Below are positions 1 through 10,010 of a DNA stretch of 64,000 nucleotides, piece by piece (the first letter of the stretch is position 1; every line of letters begins with the position of its first letter). The translations under genes were made by a program, and so were the position numbers. The notes beneath the pieces are model-generated. The model was not told the DNA's origin and made no database searches. It was given only the letters and a program-made list of their open reading frames with translations. Origin of the DNA: Taenia hydatigena (Eukaryota > Platyhelminthes > Cestoda > Cyclophyllidea > Taeniidae); contig JADWOT020001577.1 of NCBI GenBank assembly GCA_036345935.2, positions 682,001 to 746,000 on the forward strand, written 5' to 3'.

Positions 1-40
1 CAATGTTTCGTGTGATTTCAGTTTAACCTTTTAGGCTGCC

Positions 41-448
41 ATGTTGCAGAAGCATAGGAGGGCGGAGTGCGAGGAAACAAAGGATGGGTTGGTTGTAGGT
101 GGCAGTAGTCGTGAGATGCCCGTCTATGCTCCAAGCACAATGTACAAATCGTGGATTGGCTGGCCTTCATGTCAAAATGCACTGCAGCCTGTCTTTCGCA
201 AGATCGAAGGAGCGTTTGGTGAAGCGATGTCGTTGGGAGAGGAGAGGGCGAATAACCAGATCTTCCAAGACGCCAGGGTGCAAATGTCATACCGCATGCT
301 TACTAATACGGCTAAGTCTATTAATAACGTTGCCACAGCACTGATAAGCACGCTTCCCGTTTACGACCGTGGTGGAAATCTTTACATCGCATCCTCATTG
401 CTCTCCCCGCAATCTATGCACCTTCAATTTTGCTGCATAGGTAGATAA
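41..448 (+). CDS. Unrecognised open reading frame, possible exon
   Basis: An uninterrupted frame of 135 codons opens with ATG in a reasonable context (GCC before the ATG). It is preceded by a pyrimidine-rich stretch ending in AG at about position 33, which could be a splice acceptor. The predicted peptide has no signal peptide, membrane segment or family motif that I recognise. Two other frames are also partly open across the same bases, which weakens the case for coding. It lies left of the duplicated Snail-type unit and no second copy is seen in the window. It may be the last exon of a gene lying to the left, a decayed exon, or chance. Confidence 0.15.
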   Translation: MLQKHRRAECEETKDGLVVGGSSREMPVYAPSTMYKSWIGWPSCQNALQPVFRKIEGAFGEAMSLGEERANNQIFQDARVQMSYRMLTNTAKSINNVATALISTLPVYDRGGNLYIASSLLSPQSMHLQFCCIGR

Positions 449-1860
449 TCCCTTTGCAACATCAAGACCGCTGATGATTACCTTCAAAGCCTGGTACCTG
501 ATGTTCTTATGTAGATACGAAAGTCGTATGTTATCAAAAAGGAAGGAATTATTTACCAACGGGAACGAAAGATAGACTCAACGCTTTTCTAATGCACAAT
601 AAGAAAAAAGAAATAATCAGGCTCATTTTAAGTAGGAATGGAGGCAATAGTAGAGGTGTTCGGGTTCGCGGAAAAAAAGGCGGACTTGACCTTAGGATAG
701 CCTCATGACATGATATTTCTGACAAAGGATTTCTACATTCACTGCAGCCCTATTTACTCTTGAGCCTCTAGACCTTACAGTAACCTGGATAACGAGCCTT
801 TGCAATTCTCACATAATTTTTGAGTCCCTAATATTCTATGACAAGAGATTCCTCTTTCTTACATTTTTGAACTGGCATGCTTTAATGCAGCCATGAAGAT
901 CTGACACGGTAAACAGCCGCGCCAACTCAGACACAAGACAGGCGACTAATTTTGAAGATGGTTGCACCAACACGTAAGCGACTTGGCGCTAAATCGTTGC
1001 TCTTAATAAAATTGGCAAAACCAGATCAAGTGTATTCTCGTTCCACCTTCTTGTGTGTAGTATCAGGAACCAGTGTAATTGGTTCTTATTGTGACTTACG
1101 CCCACCCTGTTGCACACACACCTGTAACGTCACATGACCCCATTGACTCACAATATGAGACTCAATGCCTACAAACTTAATAGAGAACCGGAAACCCATT
1201 GCATAATTGTTAAGCAGACTGGTACAGGCCTACTCATACGTCCTCATGGGAGAAAATCTCTACCTGCAAGAACAAGGCTAAAAGCCAAATATTCTCACAG
1301 CGTAGTTTTAGTAAGCCAATTAATGTGTCGAATCAAGAGAAACTGGCCATGTCAACCCTTCAATCACTTTGAATAGCTTTCCACGCCTTCACTGTGCTCT
1401 ATGCTTCCCGTCGTGTAATATCGCTACCTCAGTTTATACAGCGATTTGGAGGAGAGGCATTGTGTTGGACGAGAAAAAGTCCCCATTAATTGCACAAAAG
1501 AAATTATTACTGACGTCGACAACGGCAAAACATGTTATAGTTGTTGATTTTAGATGCCTAAGGCATGGAATCAAGGTAGCACTGATATGCAAGAAAGGCT
1601 TAAAGTTGACTGGGTGGGGCGTTATCAGGACGCAGATTCGCTTGGAAATTAAAGTATCCCTTGCACTGTGCCGTGTGCAGACTAAGCAAAATGAGAAGGA
1701 CCAATGATGAGGTGATGATGGCTGGTGTAACTGATCATCTATACCCTTGATTTCTACCTTCATTTAGACGTCAGTTTTTATATGTTAGTGCAAATTTTAC
1801 AGGAAACTCGTCATCTGGATTGCTAAAGATACCGCGAAAATATTTTTCATTCTCCTGGCA
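449..1860. other. Spacer with no recognised gene
   Basis: Only short overlapping frames (60-112 codons) on both strands are present, none with a recognisable domain. I see no RNA gene, no long repeat and no match to the duplicated units that start further right. Confidence 0.5.
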
Positions 1861-1879
1861 ATAAAGATCATAGCAACTG

Positions 1880-4800
1880 ACTGTGGGGATGCTCGAACTT
1901 AAAAAGACACGAGAGCATACCTCCATCCATCGCCAAATTTTTCGAAAGCAAGCCGAGAAGATCGTCCCAAGTCAAGTAGTTAGGGCCACTAGTATTATTG
2001 CGCCATCTGCAAGAAATAAATCTTTTATTCGGACGATAGGAACTCCTGTATTGTGTCACGGACTGACAAATGGCAAAAAATTAGCATTGAATGAGAACTC
2101 AGCAGCGAAGCAACTTATTAACATCTACAGAGGAGGTGAGATAGTCATATAAACTTGCAATCCAATCACATCAAATATGCTGCAATGTACCATTTTTGGT
2201 GCGAGCAATTTAAATGGCAGAATTTACTACAGGAGCCTGAGATCTAACTGGCTGGAACATGGGGCGATGGTCAGAGGAAAGAAGCTGTCGGTTGAGTTGA
2301 TAAATGCAGTGAGTGACTGACACCAAAAGAACGTCTAATGTCAGTCCTGGAAGCTCGGAGTTAAGGCAAACAGAAGTGCAGAAGAGCTATTGAAACCAAG
2401 TTATGGGTGTCATAACTTTGTTGTGATGTGTCGTTCATTAAGGGACAGGCAACTGTGAACACTCTAAAGCTTTCGAAAAGGGCCTCTCTTTGCACTGTTG
2501 CCTGTTGGTGGATCTAAAGGCAGAACAGGGAGCATATAGCTTAAATTGCCGTGTCTTAGTCTGAATTTCGTTGCACTACAATGTGGAAGCATCTTCTATC
2601 GTGTGCATTGGATTGGCGGTTGGTGAATACGGTGATGGTGGCACAATTGATGAGTGAATAAAAGGTGGTTGTTAACTTGCAGAGTATTGACATCAGTAGA
2701 CTGAAGCATTAAAAATACTAGGCATTAAGAGAATTCCTTGTTAAGTGCACCGCTTGTTGTGAGCCATTTAAAAGGTATAGAGTGATGCAAGCCTAAACAG
2801 TGCGAAGAGATGGTATAGAGCCTATCAAGGGACTACCAAGTTAATGCCAATCCCTTAATATTAAAACTAGAAAAGGACTAATTTTTAGGAATCAAACAAA
2901 AGAAGGTGCGTCAGTGGAAAGCGAAAGAAAAGGATAATTCAAAGTCCCGTTTCTCACAACATTTGGATCCGCCCATTTTGGTACTCAGGACTTGTTCCAT
3001 CACTCATAACAACTTGTGCAATATTGTCGCATTACTCTCTATTATCGAACCAGATATCTCTTCCCAGAAATTAAAGAACCTTCCTGGACAAAGCGCATAG
3101 CAAATAAGCTTTGTGTAGTCAACTAACAGAATCAATCGATTGAATCTATTCCCACTCAAAAGTAATTCTGTTGATCAACTTTATACATCTTTAAGAACCA
3201 CACAGAGCATTGAAAGCTAAGTCTCTGACGCTTTGAAACCTAACAACTAGAACTCAGTTTGGGAAATAGATACGGTTGCACTACATTAGCTACGTTTGGT
3301 TGGCACTTTGTGTGATAGGGTTTATACCGAGGACAGTCACCGGCGATTGACTCGCGGGCCTCTGCATTTAATGCGCATAAAAAAGAGGAGTGTGGCTTGC
3401 TACTCCAAGCAACTCTCAAACCTTTGCTTTACATAGCAACATCTCTGACAAATGCGTAATGCATATTGTAAATACTTAGAATTTTCGCCACGACCAAAAT
3501 CCAACTGAACGAAAAAGCCATAGAGTTTGAAAGAAACAATGGCAGATGTAGAATCATTTAAGGGGTACCTTCCAAAAGTGTTTTACTCTTCTTCCCGTTG
3601 GAGTCGTTAGACGTGTTAGAGTGTACACGATTTGTAAATGACTTAAGGATGATAAAAGGATCTTTACTAATAGAGCCTTCCATAGACTGAGAAGATTGCC
3701 ACACGAACAGTGGACTAGAATTTGGAAGCCATGATACGACAGAGCGGTAGCTGAAAGCAAAGCTTGCCATTGAAGAAGTATCAGTGAAGCAATAAAGCAA
3801 GGCTAAATTACAAAATGAACTTTGCAAAACCGGTTTGGTAGATTTTATTTAACCAAACTGTTTGGCGCTTAAGAAAAATTTTATCCCCAAAATAGCGGAT
3901 AAAATGGACGAAAACTAGAATGCATAAACGGAGTTCACTGGTGATATCAACGCAGCTACTTCAGCGTCACGGAAATGCAAAGGTCAGTTGCCAGTTGAAA
4001 TACGGTTGGTAAAGTGAAGGCGAAAGGATGGTCAGAAGAGAGGTTGTTCCCTCCTTACATGGACACACGACCATACATCACCATTCAAGGCCAGTTACCA
4101 CATTCCTTCCACAGTCGCTGAAGCCTCAAGCCGTCATGACGTTTCGCTGATATGATCGAAATTATTTCGTTTCTGATCCCATCACCTGCACAAACTTGAA
4201 TTGTAGGAATCGCCTTCTCACGTAGTGAGTTCGCTTCTTTTTACATGGGTGGCAAGATGCTTTTTTGCATGCGAGTGTAGTCGAAATAAATAAAATGAAT
4301 TAAACATGAGAAGAATTGACTAGACTTGAGGTAAAGAAGGTGAGAACATGTAATCGGAAGCTAAACTCGTCTGTTAAAGTAGTTACTTATGCACGCATAA
4401 GTAGTGAGACAACACCACCCGTCCCTACACCTTGAGAACCAGGCGCCACCATGAATTGAGGTGTTGTAGATATGTTCACGATATCTTGTCACTGCGAAAA
4501 TGGCTCTGTGATATTGTTAGCGTGCGAAGAAAAAGAAAAAAATTGCGGCGTCGGAAATGCTGCTTGTTGTTTAAGAATTTTGGGAATCAACTATTTTTCG
4601 GAAGAATTAACATAGAGCTTGGAGCTAATTCGGATAATGCAGACTTTCAGTGCTCGCAAGTCACAATATTTTTAAGGACTCAAATAGTGACTAGTAGTTC
4701 TGTTCATGGCTTTCATCGAAAAGACTTTACTTTTATGTGGTCCCGTAATGGTTTTGTGTGCTGATTAATCGTTTCCAGAACTGACTGAATACGGTGGAAT

Positions 4801-6100
4801 GGAATCAACTATGATAATATTTGACAGGCTTTAAGGGCTTCCTCACTTCCAATTCTGTACTAGTTAAAGTCAAATGATAAGAACCTTCACTGTTGAATTC
4901 GTAACCTTAAAAAACAAGGTTGAATTAGACAGACAGCCAAAAGCAGTTCAGCTTTGCTGCATTTGCGATTTTCGAGTAGCTGCATTTAGCAATTTACCCG
5001 TAAAGTTAAGAGCGTTGCTATGAGCTCTATGAACGCTGCTACTTATTTTGCTCACCTGTTAAGTCGAACATTGATATTATATGCACCAATCTATCTGCTT
5101 TTGCCAGCGATGGCATGCAAAGGGAGATATCTCTATGCTGGGAAATGATTGCAGGCATTGCAAAAATATATTAACGCTTTCACTGACGCACAGCCGTAGA
5201 CGTACATCAGACTCGAGAGTACATGATCAACCATGGGAATAAAGATGCGAGGGCATGTGTTACCTCTTAAGCCATGTAAATAAGGTAAGCTGACTGATTT
5301 TGCACTTGCACGGCAGTTGATTTGTCCCTTCTTTATCCCGACAATTGAATCAAATTTTAGCTTTGGGTGTAGCAGGGACTATGACGAAGTCAGGAAAGGT
5401 AGGAACACTAGGTGCTGCAACATGCATCTGACCAGAACCTCCTTTGATCAGATCAGGCAATCCAGCTGTGAAGTTCACCCTACACTTTTAATCATCTACC
5501 TCTACTTTCTCTTCTGCCTCTGGCTTCGTTACCTTTGTGTTTGCCATTACCTGCGCTATCATCGAAATAGCTGGTCCTTCTTGCTGGATGGATTCCTTCC
5601 AGAGTTAGGAGCGATGTAAGCATCAGCATCAAAGTGTCAAGTTGTCTAGCAGAAGGACTGATGGTTTAGGCGCAATGGAAAGGTTTCGATATTTTAAAAT
5701 CGCCTTCCGACTTCCGGACCCACGTGGGATAGCTAGTTCCCTATAAACGATTCTTCGTTAATGTGATTTGCATCAAAACGACGCTGATGCAGTAAAGCGG
5801 ATGTGCAAATCAATTCAAACTGGAAGTAAACATTAGGTGGTAGCTTATTCAAGCTGTAATTATAAAAGATAGAACAAGAAAGCAGAAGAAGCATGGCTTT
5901 TTGTCCTTTTAATGCTTAAAACGAAGAGAATAGCAATTCTGGCAAAGCAGGTAAATTTCAAATATCTGAGCGGAAGCATCAGTCGACTGATTAACGGAAG
6001 TGACCAATGCTATGAGGGGATGCAATAAAATTCACTCATTCAGGGATAGGGCTTCTCGGTTCTAACCATTGTTCGTTATCCACGAACCACAATTACTCAC
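1880..6100 (+). repeat. Unit 1: 5' flank of the duplicated Snail-type segment
   Basis: This flank has recognisable counterparts in front of other copies. The stretch near 1905 resembles 19860, the 'gagcctgagatct' stretch near 2232 recurs at 20191, 4430-4900 resembles 21490-22000 and 38330-38870, and 5050-5620 resembles 22140-22730 and 31840-32750. Similarity is patchy, with indels, so the flank is about 0.85 kb longer here than in unit 2. No intact conserved gene is evident, apart from the open frame at 5317-5619 listed separately. The homology shows that whole segments, not just the gene, were duplicated. Confidence 0.6.
5317..5619 (+). CDS. Short ORF conserved in position upstream of units 1 and 2
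   Basis: A 100-codon frame lies about 0.6 kb before the Snail-type start. A colinear frame sits at 22376-22732 in unit 2, and a shorter one at 32444-32635 in unit 3. Shared features are PTIE near the start, the pattern N-[TS]-R-x-C-N near the middle, S-F-D-Q-I, a Leu/Tyr/Phe-rich hydrophobic stretch, and D-[GE]-FLPELE or similar near the end. The region is deleted in unit 4 and unit 6. The start codon is not a standard ATG. The opposite strand also carries a partly conserved frame (KPE ... DLI ... MH ... P), so the coding strand is uncertain. It could be a small gene, a decayed exon, or open by chance on a shared duplicated flank. Confidence 0.2.
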   Translation: MICPFFIPTIESNFSFGCSRDYDEVRKGRNTRCCNMHLTRTSFDQIRQSSCEVHPTLLIIYLYFLFCLWLRYLCVCHYLRYHRNSWSFLLDGFLPELGAM

Positions 6101-6203
6101 TATTGACCAATGAGTCGTAGGGAGTCAAACCAATGGGATTCCAATATGCGATAATATAGGGACAGACAATGCCTCACTATTCGTCATTCGGTGCCCCTCG
6201 ATC
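6101..6203 (+). promoter_or_regulatory. Promoter of Snail-type gene 1: CCAAT boxes and TATA-like box
   Basis: CCAAT boxes lie at 6107-6111, 6130-6134 and 6141-6145. The first is within GACCAATGAGTCG, which also contains an AP-1-like TGAGTC. A TATA-like ATAATATAGG lies at 6151-6160, about 50 bp before the ATG. The same order and spacing recur in front of copies 3, 4 and 6, and with one CCAAT box in copy 2. Conservation of this block against diverged surroundings supports a real core promoter. The leader is expected to begin near the shared CACTGCTC-like sequence. Confidence 0.7.
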
Positions 6204-7432
6204 ATGAAATACGGTAAGATGCATTTCTTCTTGTACAAATTAGCATTTATGTAAGTTTTGTGTGGATCAGAAGTAGACCTACCAAAGTCCACGATTCGTG
6301 AATAGTTAGGTGTTTTCTTGCATCCATAAAAAAAATTTTCCCATTTTCTTTAGACTTTTCTATAGCAAGCATTCTGGAGCTGCCACCTAAAACCCAGGTG
6401 TTCCCAAAGCCATCCTGTTGTAAAACCAATGGAAAAGCCATGTACGACTATAAATCGACACACTCTGGATCATTTGACTTGACTTCGATACTCTCATCGC
6501 CGTCAACTGCCACGGCAGTAAATTCCTCTAGCATTTCTTCTTCCTCCTCTTCGATAGATGACTTCAGGGCATTGTCATTATCACAGCTTGAAAGCGAGTC
6601 AAATAAACAGGTTCTCTTTGAGGACTCGCTTACTCATCCTTCCTCTCGACCTGATTCTTCATCACTCCTTTCCTCAGTTAGTCAGGTAGGGACTAATTTC
6701 GTCCCACCAGTCAGTTTCGGCACTTCGATATCACCCCATCTTCCTCACTACTCTCTTCCGCTGCTGCATAACAATATTGGTCTGCACTCCTCCGATCGCC
6801 TTTCTTTGTGTCACTACCTGCTGTCGAACACTCTCTTTAACACGATTAACAATTTCACGAACGCAAGTGCCGTTAATCCCACCGGCAATGCCTCTCAATA
6901 CATTAATAATGATGTGATGAATGACGTCGACAAGAAGGACAATAATATTGCCTTTTCCACAGTCTCTGATGAGGTGAATGATGAGAAGGCGAGTAAGGAT
7001 AAGCGACCGCAATGGAAATGTGAGGAGTGTGGAAAGACATACAAAAGCGCTGCCTCTCTGCGAACACATAGGCAAATTCACTCACCTCCGTGGAAATGTC
7101 GCATATGCAGCAAAACGTTCACGCGCAAGTGGCTTCTTCAGGGCCACGAGCGCACGCATACGGGTGAAAAGCCCTTCGTCTGTCCCACCTGCCAACACGC
7201 CTTCGCTGATCGGTCGAACTTGCGAGTGCATATGCAGATACACATGGATGTGAAGCGCTGGCGCTGTCCTCACTGTACTTCATCGTTCATCCGCCACAGT
7301 TTCCTCACTCGACACCTTGCAAAGTGTCCATTCGCCCCTTTTGCTACAGCTGCCGCAACGAGTGATATCCCCACCACCTCCACCGTCAACAAGGCATACG
7401 ACGTCGGTACCAACGAAGAGACAAAGTGTTAG
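6204..7432 (+). CDS. Snail-type zinc-finger repressor, copy 1 (intact)
   Basis: Coding exons are 6204-6213 (ATG, two codons and one base) and 6354-7432, separated by a 140-bp phase-1 GT-AG intron. The predicted protein has 362 residues. Residues 5-11 are FSIASIL, matching the eh1 Groucho-binding consensus; the SNAG start of vertebrate Snail is absent. A Ser/Thr-rich stretch and a conserved block at about 119-166 (FVPPVSFGT ... LSLCHYL) follow. Four fingers end the protein: C226/C229/H242/H246, C252/C255/H268/H272, C280/C283/H296/H300 and the Snail-like C2HC C308/C311/H324/C328. [14 protein letters not shown] and FADRSNL are Snail hallmarks. By family knowledge it should bind E-box-like DNA in the nucleus and repress; Groucho recruitment is inferred from the motif. 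The start is chosen because ATG and intron length recur in the other copies. Confidence 0.85.
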
Positions 7433-7532
7433 AGCTTAGTTTTTATAAAATTCACGCAACACTAGGCTTGTGGTTTTGTGTCAGATTTTTGGTTTCTGAT
7501 TGCAAGAGTCCACTTTATAGCTATCCGTAGCA

Positions 7533-7538
7533 AATAAA
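7533..7538 (+). terminator. Poly(A) signal of copy 1
   Basis: AATAAA lies about 100 bp past the stop codon in the context GCAAATAAAT. The same signal follows copies 2 (24682), 3 (34673), 4 (40675) and 5 (50465), and follows copy 6 on the minus strand (52681-52686). Confidence 0.7.
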
Positions 7539-9469
7539 TATTTGCATGTTTCGTGCAGATTGTCTTTTCAATTCAATCGCCAAATAATAGCTAATAAGCA
7601 TTTGAACATCCGCGGGGCATACGATGGGACGAAATTTCTGATGCGGTAGGGAAGATCATTTGATCATGCATGTTACTCTTCTAGCCGAGAGCCAGATCAC
7701 TTAGGGATCGCCAAGGGTTAAATGGGATAAAACGGACTTGTAACCAATGCTTGCTACTTTAAATGCGATAACATTTGCGAGAAATTTCTATAATCCTCAC
7801 TTCTAAAGTTTAAGGACTGTAAATTTTGGTATCGCAACGAATCAGCTGCAAGTGACCCTGCAGTTTGCCGTCACCACCTTTTCGCGGCCACGGTTCGGCA
7901 GCCTGCTGCTGACACTAGCTGCTGCTTTGAATCGGATTTGCACCTCAGTGTAAGCTTTTACTGCCTCAAATCGGTAGCGATGTCTTAATATTAACAAAGT
8001 CAACAGCCCCATCACGAGAAATTGATCCATGAGTAGACGTTTAGAAGAGGTCAACTTTACAATTAGAAACTAAATATGTGTCTCTGCTGTCATTTAATTG
8101 TCGAATAGGATTTTGAACTGACCCGTTGAATGCGCGACGCCTTTAGCCAGATGGTGTTTAAGATAATGGTGCTTTACATATTTTTGTTGCCATTTGCCGC
8201 ACGATTATGGGAATCCCTTAGTGCTCTCATAAGGTAATTAATCGTATTATTCGGCTAACATATATTTCATCGCATATTCCCCCGTCTATAACATTGGTGG
8301 AGGTCAACTTTAATCCAGGTGTGGGAAAATGACATGCGGTTAGTAAAAACGGGAACGCTGCAGCTGTTGGCCACCACGTCAGCAGTTTCTTAGATCAATA
8401 TGGTTTGCAATCATGACACCTCTCACTGCTAGCCTAATGGTTACCGTGCGGTCCGAACCATTTGGCACAGTTTGTGATAGTTTAAATTTTGTGAGGGCTA
8501 TGTACCTTCAAGATTCCAGAACAAGTCCAAACAATTCGACGATGTAATCATCATTTGGCCTCAAAATAGACTACTCCGTCCGCGAGAACGCATCTTTAAA
8601 ATGTGTTCACCTGCAAAGAAGCATGTGTGCAGTCGTAGCACGCGAGTGTTCAAATGCGTGCAATTCATTTCGCAAGAATCATAGATGCCTTAAATGGGAT
8701 TGGGCAGTAACCATGTTTAGAGAGACAGCGGTCGATTTCCTAAAAACATTACTGGCTAATACCTTCATGCCATTTGGCATATTACCTTACGGAAGCACAA
8801 GAGTATCATTCTGAGATCCCCTATTCAAAGGCACCGCATCACTCCTCAGTAAAGCGAGGTGAGCAACTAGCACCGTTTTCATAGTACTATACCATCAATT
8901 CAAACTACGTGCAGTCGAATCCGCGCAACAAGCGTCTGACTACATTTTGAATAGCATTTTACCTACTTCAGGGATCAATTCCAACCCAGTCACTTTGAAT
9001 CCCAACAAGCAGAGGCAAGGTGTTTCGGCTTTCGCAATCTATTTTGGTACCTCTAGCCTTCTGTTAGGCAATGGCAGTGCCATCACAATGACACTACATA
9101 GTGAAAATAACATCGTGAGGTTCGTTTCATAAAGCTATTCCAAATGGAACCTTGCCACAATTTAACTTCTGCTAAGCTTGTTTCAGTGCGCTCGGCTGAA
9201 TTCATCTTTGTTGAGCTGAATACTTCAAGTCAAATAGCTACCCAGCGGTCCAGCTTCAACCCATTCCCGCTAACGATGAAAAGAATAATTATTAGGTTTG
9301 ATGCGCACTGGACCACGCAAGCCACAATTTGAATTTTAATTTACATATTTTTATATGGTATTTATCCCATTCGCAACCAACCATTGCCATTGTATCCACA
9401 AGAATTTTAGGCCAATACGCCTAATTTTCTTTCATTTCCCTATTTCAAGGCAGCTTAATTTCCTCAAGT

Positions 9470-9557
9470 GTCAGTCAAAGTTCCTTCCTTGTGCACCCAG
9501 ATCGTTTGATTTACGTTGCGATTCCCGGAAGCTGCGATAACCAGAAAAAAATTTTAA
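9470..9557 (-). pseudogene. Relic of minus-strand coiled-coil-like exon in unit 1
   Basis: On the minus strand a short frame reads K-F-F-S, then R-S-F-R-E-S-Q-R-K, then L-G-A-Q-G-R, and meets a stop soon after. It matches the better-preserved copies at 43607-43780, 42637-42834 and 47968-48120, which share F-V-x-E-N-x-x-F-R-E-L-Q-C-K and L-D-A-Q. The stop codon and lost residues mark it as decayed. The protein family is not recognised. Confidence 0.35.
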
Positions 9558-10010
9558 TTCCAATGATAATGTTTCAACTACTATATGAAACTCATCACTA
9601 CGTGTGGGAAACAGTTACCCTGACCAAACCGTTGATGTTTGTCCTCATTCGATCCCCTGTTAAAATTGACACCCATGAGGACGAAGTCAGAAGTTTGCAC
9701 GTGGCTTTACTCCTCATCAACTCTCCCATCTTTCGTGATGTCTACGCGGCGACACGAAACAGTGGCGTGATAACCGTTACCGTCTCTACTCCTCAATCAC
9801 CTGTGCCACGTTTTTGTGAATCTGTATTATATGGACCACAAGTATTAGGAAGGCAGTGCTTACCGTCAGATCAGTCAGTCACCCGACTATCGGACTCAGT
9901 GCAAGAAAGTCCCATCCCTCCTCGCTCATTCAAACATCTTGACAATAACGGAGGCACCGCTGGAGTCGCTGTATCCGGCGTGTTGAGAAGAGTAGGAGTC
10001 TTTACATAAC

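Larger units (their letters stand above)
7440..10010 (+). repeat. Unit 1: 3' flank of the duplicated segment
   Basis: Counterparts follow every other copy: 24590-26073, 34560-36100, 37210-38300, 40570-44100, 45410-48500 and 50390-52130, and on the minus strand 52560-52776. Landmarks are the poly(A) region, a motif reading 'tcattctgaga' near 8808, and a distal part near 9600-9800 with 'cgacacgaa' and 'gtgataaccg'. The distal part (about 8950-9800) is inverted in units 2 and 3. The frame at 9491-10009 (172 codons) is not supported by the other copies, so I do not call it a gene. A minus-strand coiled-coil-like relic lies at about 9470-9557. Confidence 0.6.

Noticed and set aside
6204..6230. A SNAG repression domain at the N-terminus
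   Set aside because: The start reads [11 protein letters not shown] or a close variant, not the M-P-R-S-F type start. eh1 is the better match.
6731..7273. Minus-strand frames opposite the finger exons (also opposite copies 2, 3, 4 and 6)
   Set aside because: They are shadows of the finger-coding frame and recur only because the plus-strand sequence is conserved.
9491..10009. 172-codon plus-strand frame in the 3' flank of unit 1
   Set aside because: The homologous flanks of other units do not keep this frame, no motif is recognised, and the opposite strand shows the better conserved relic.
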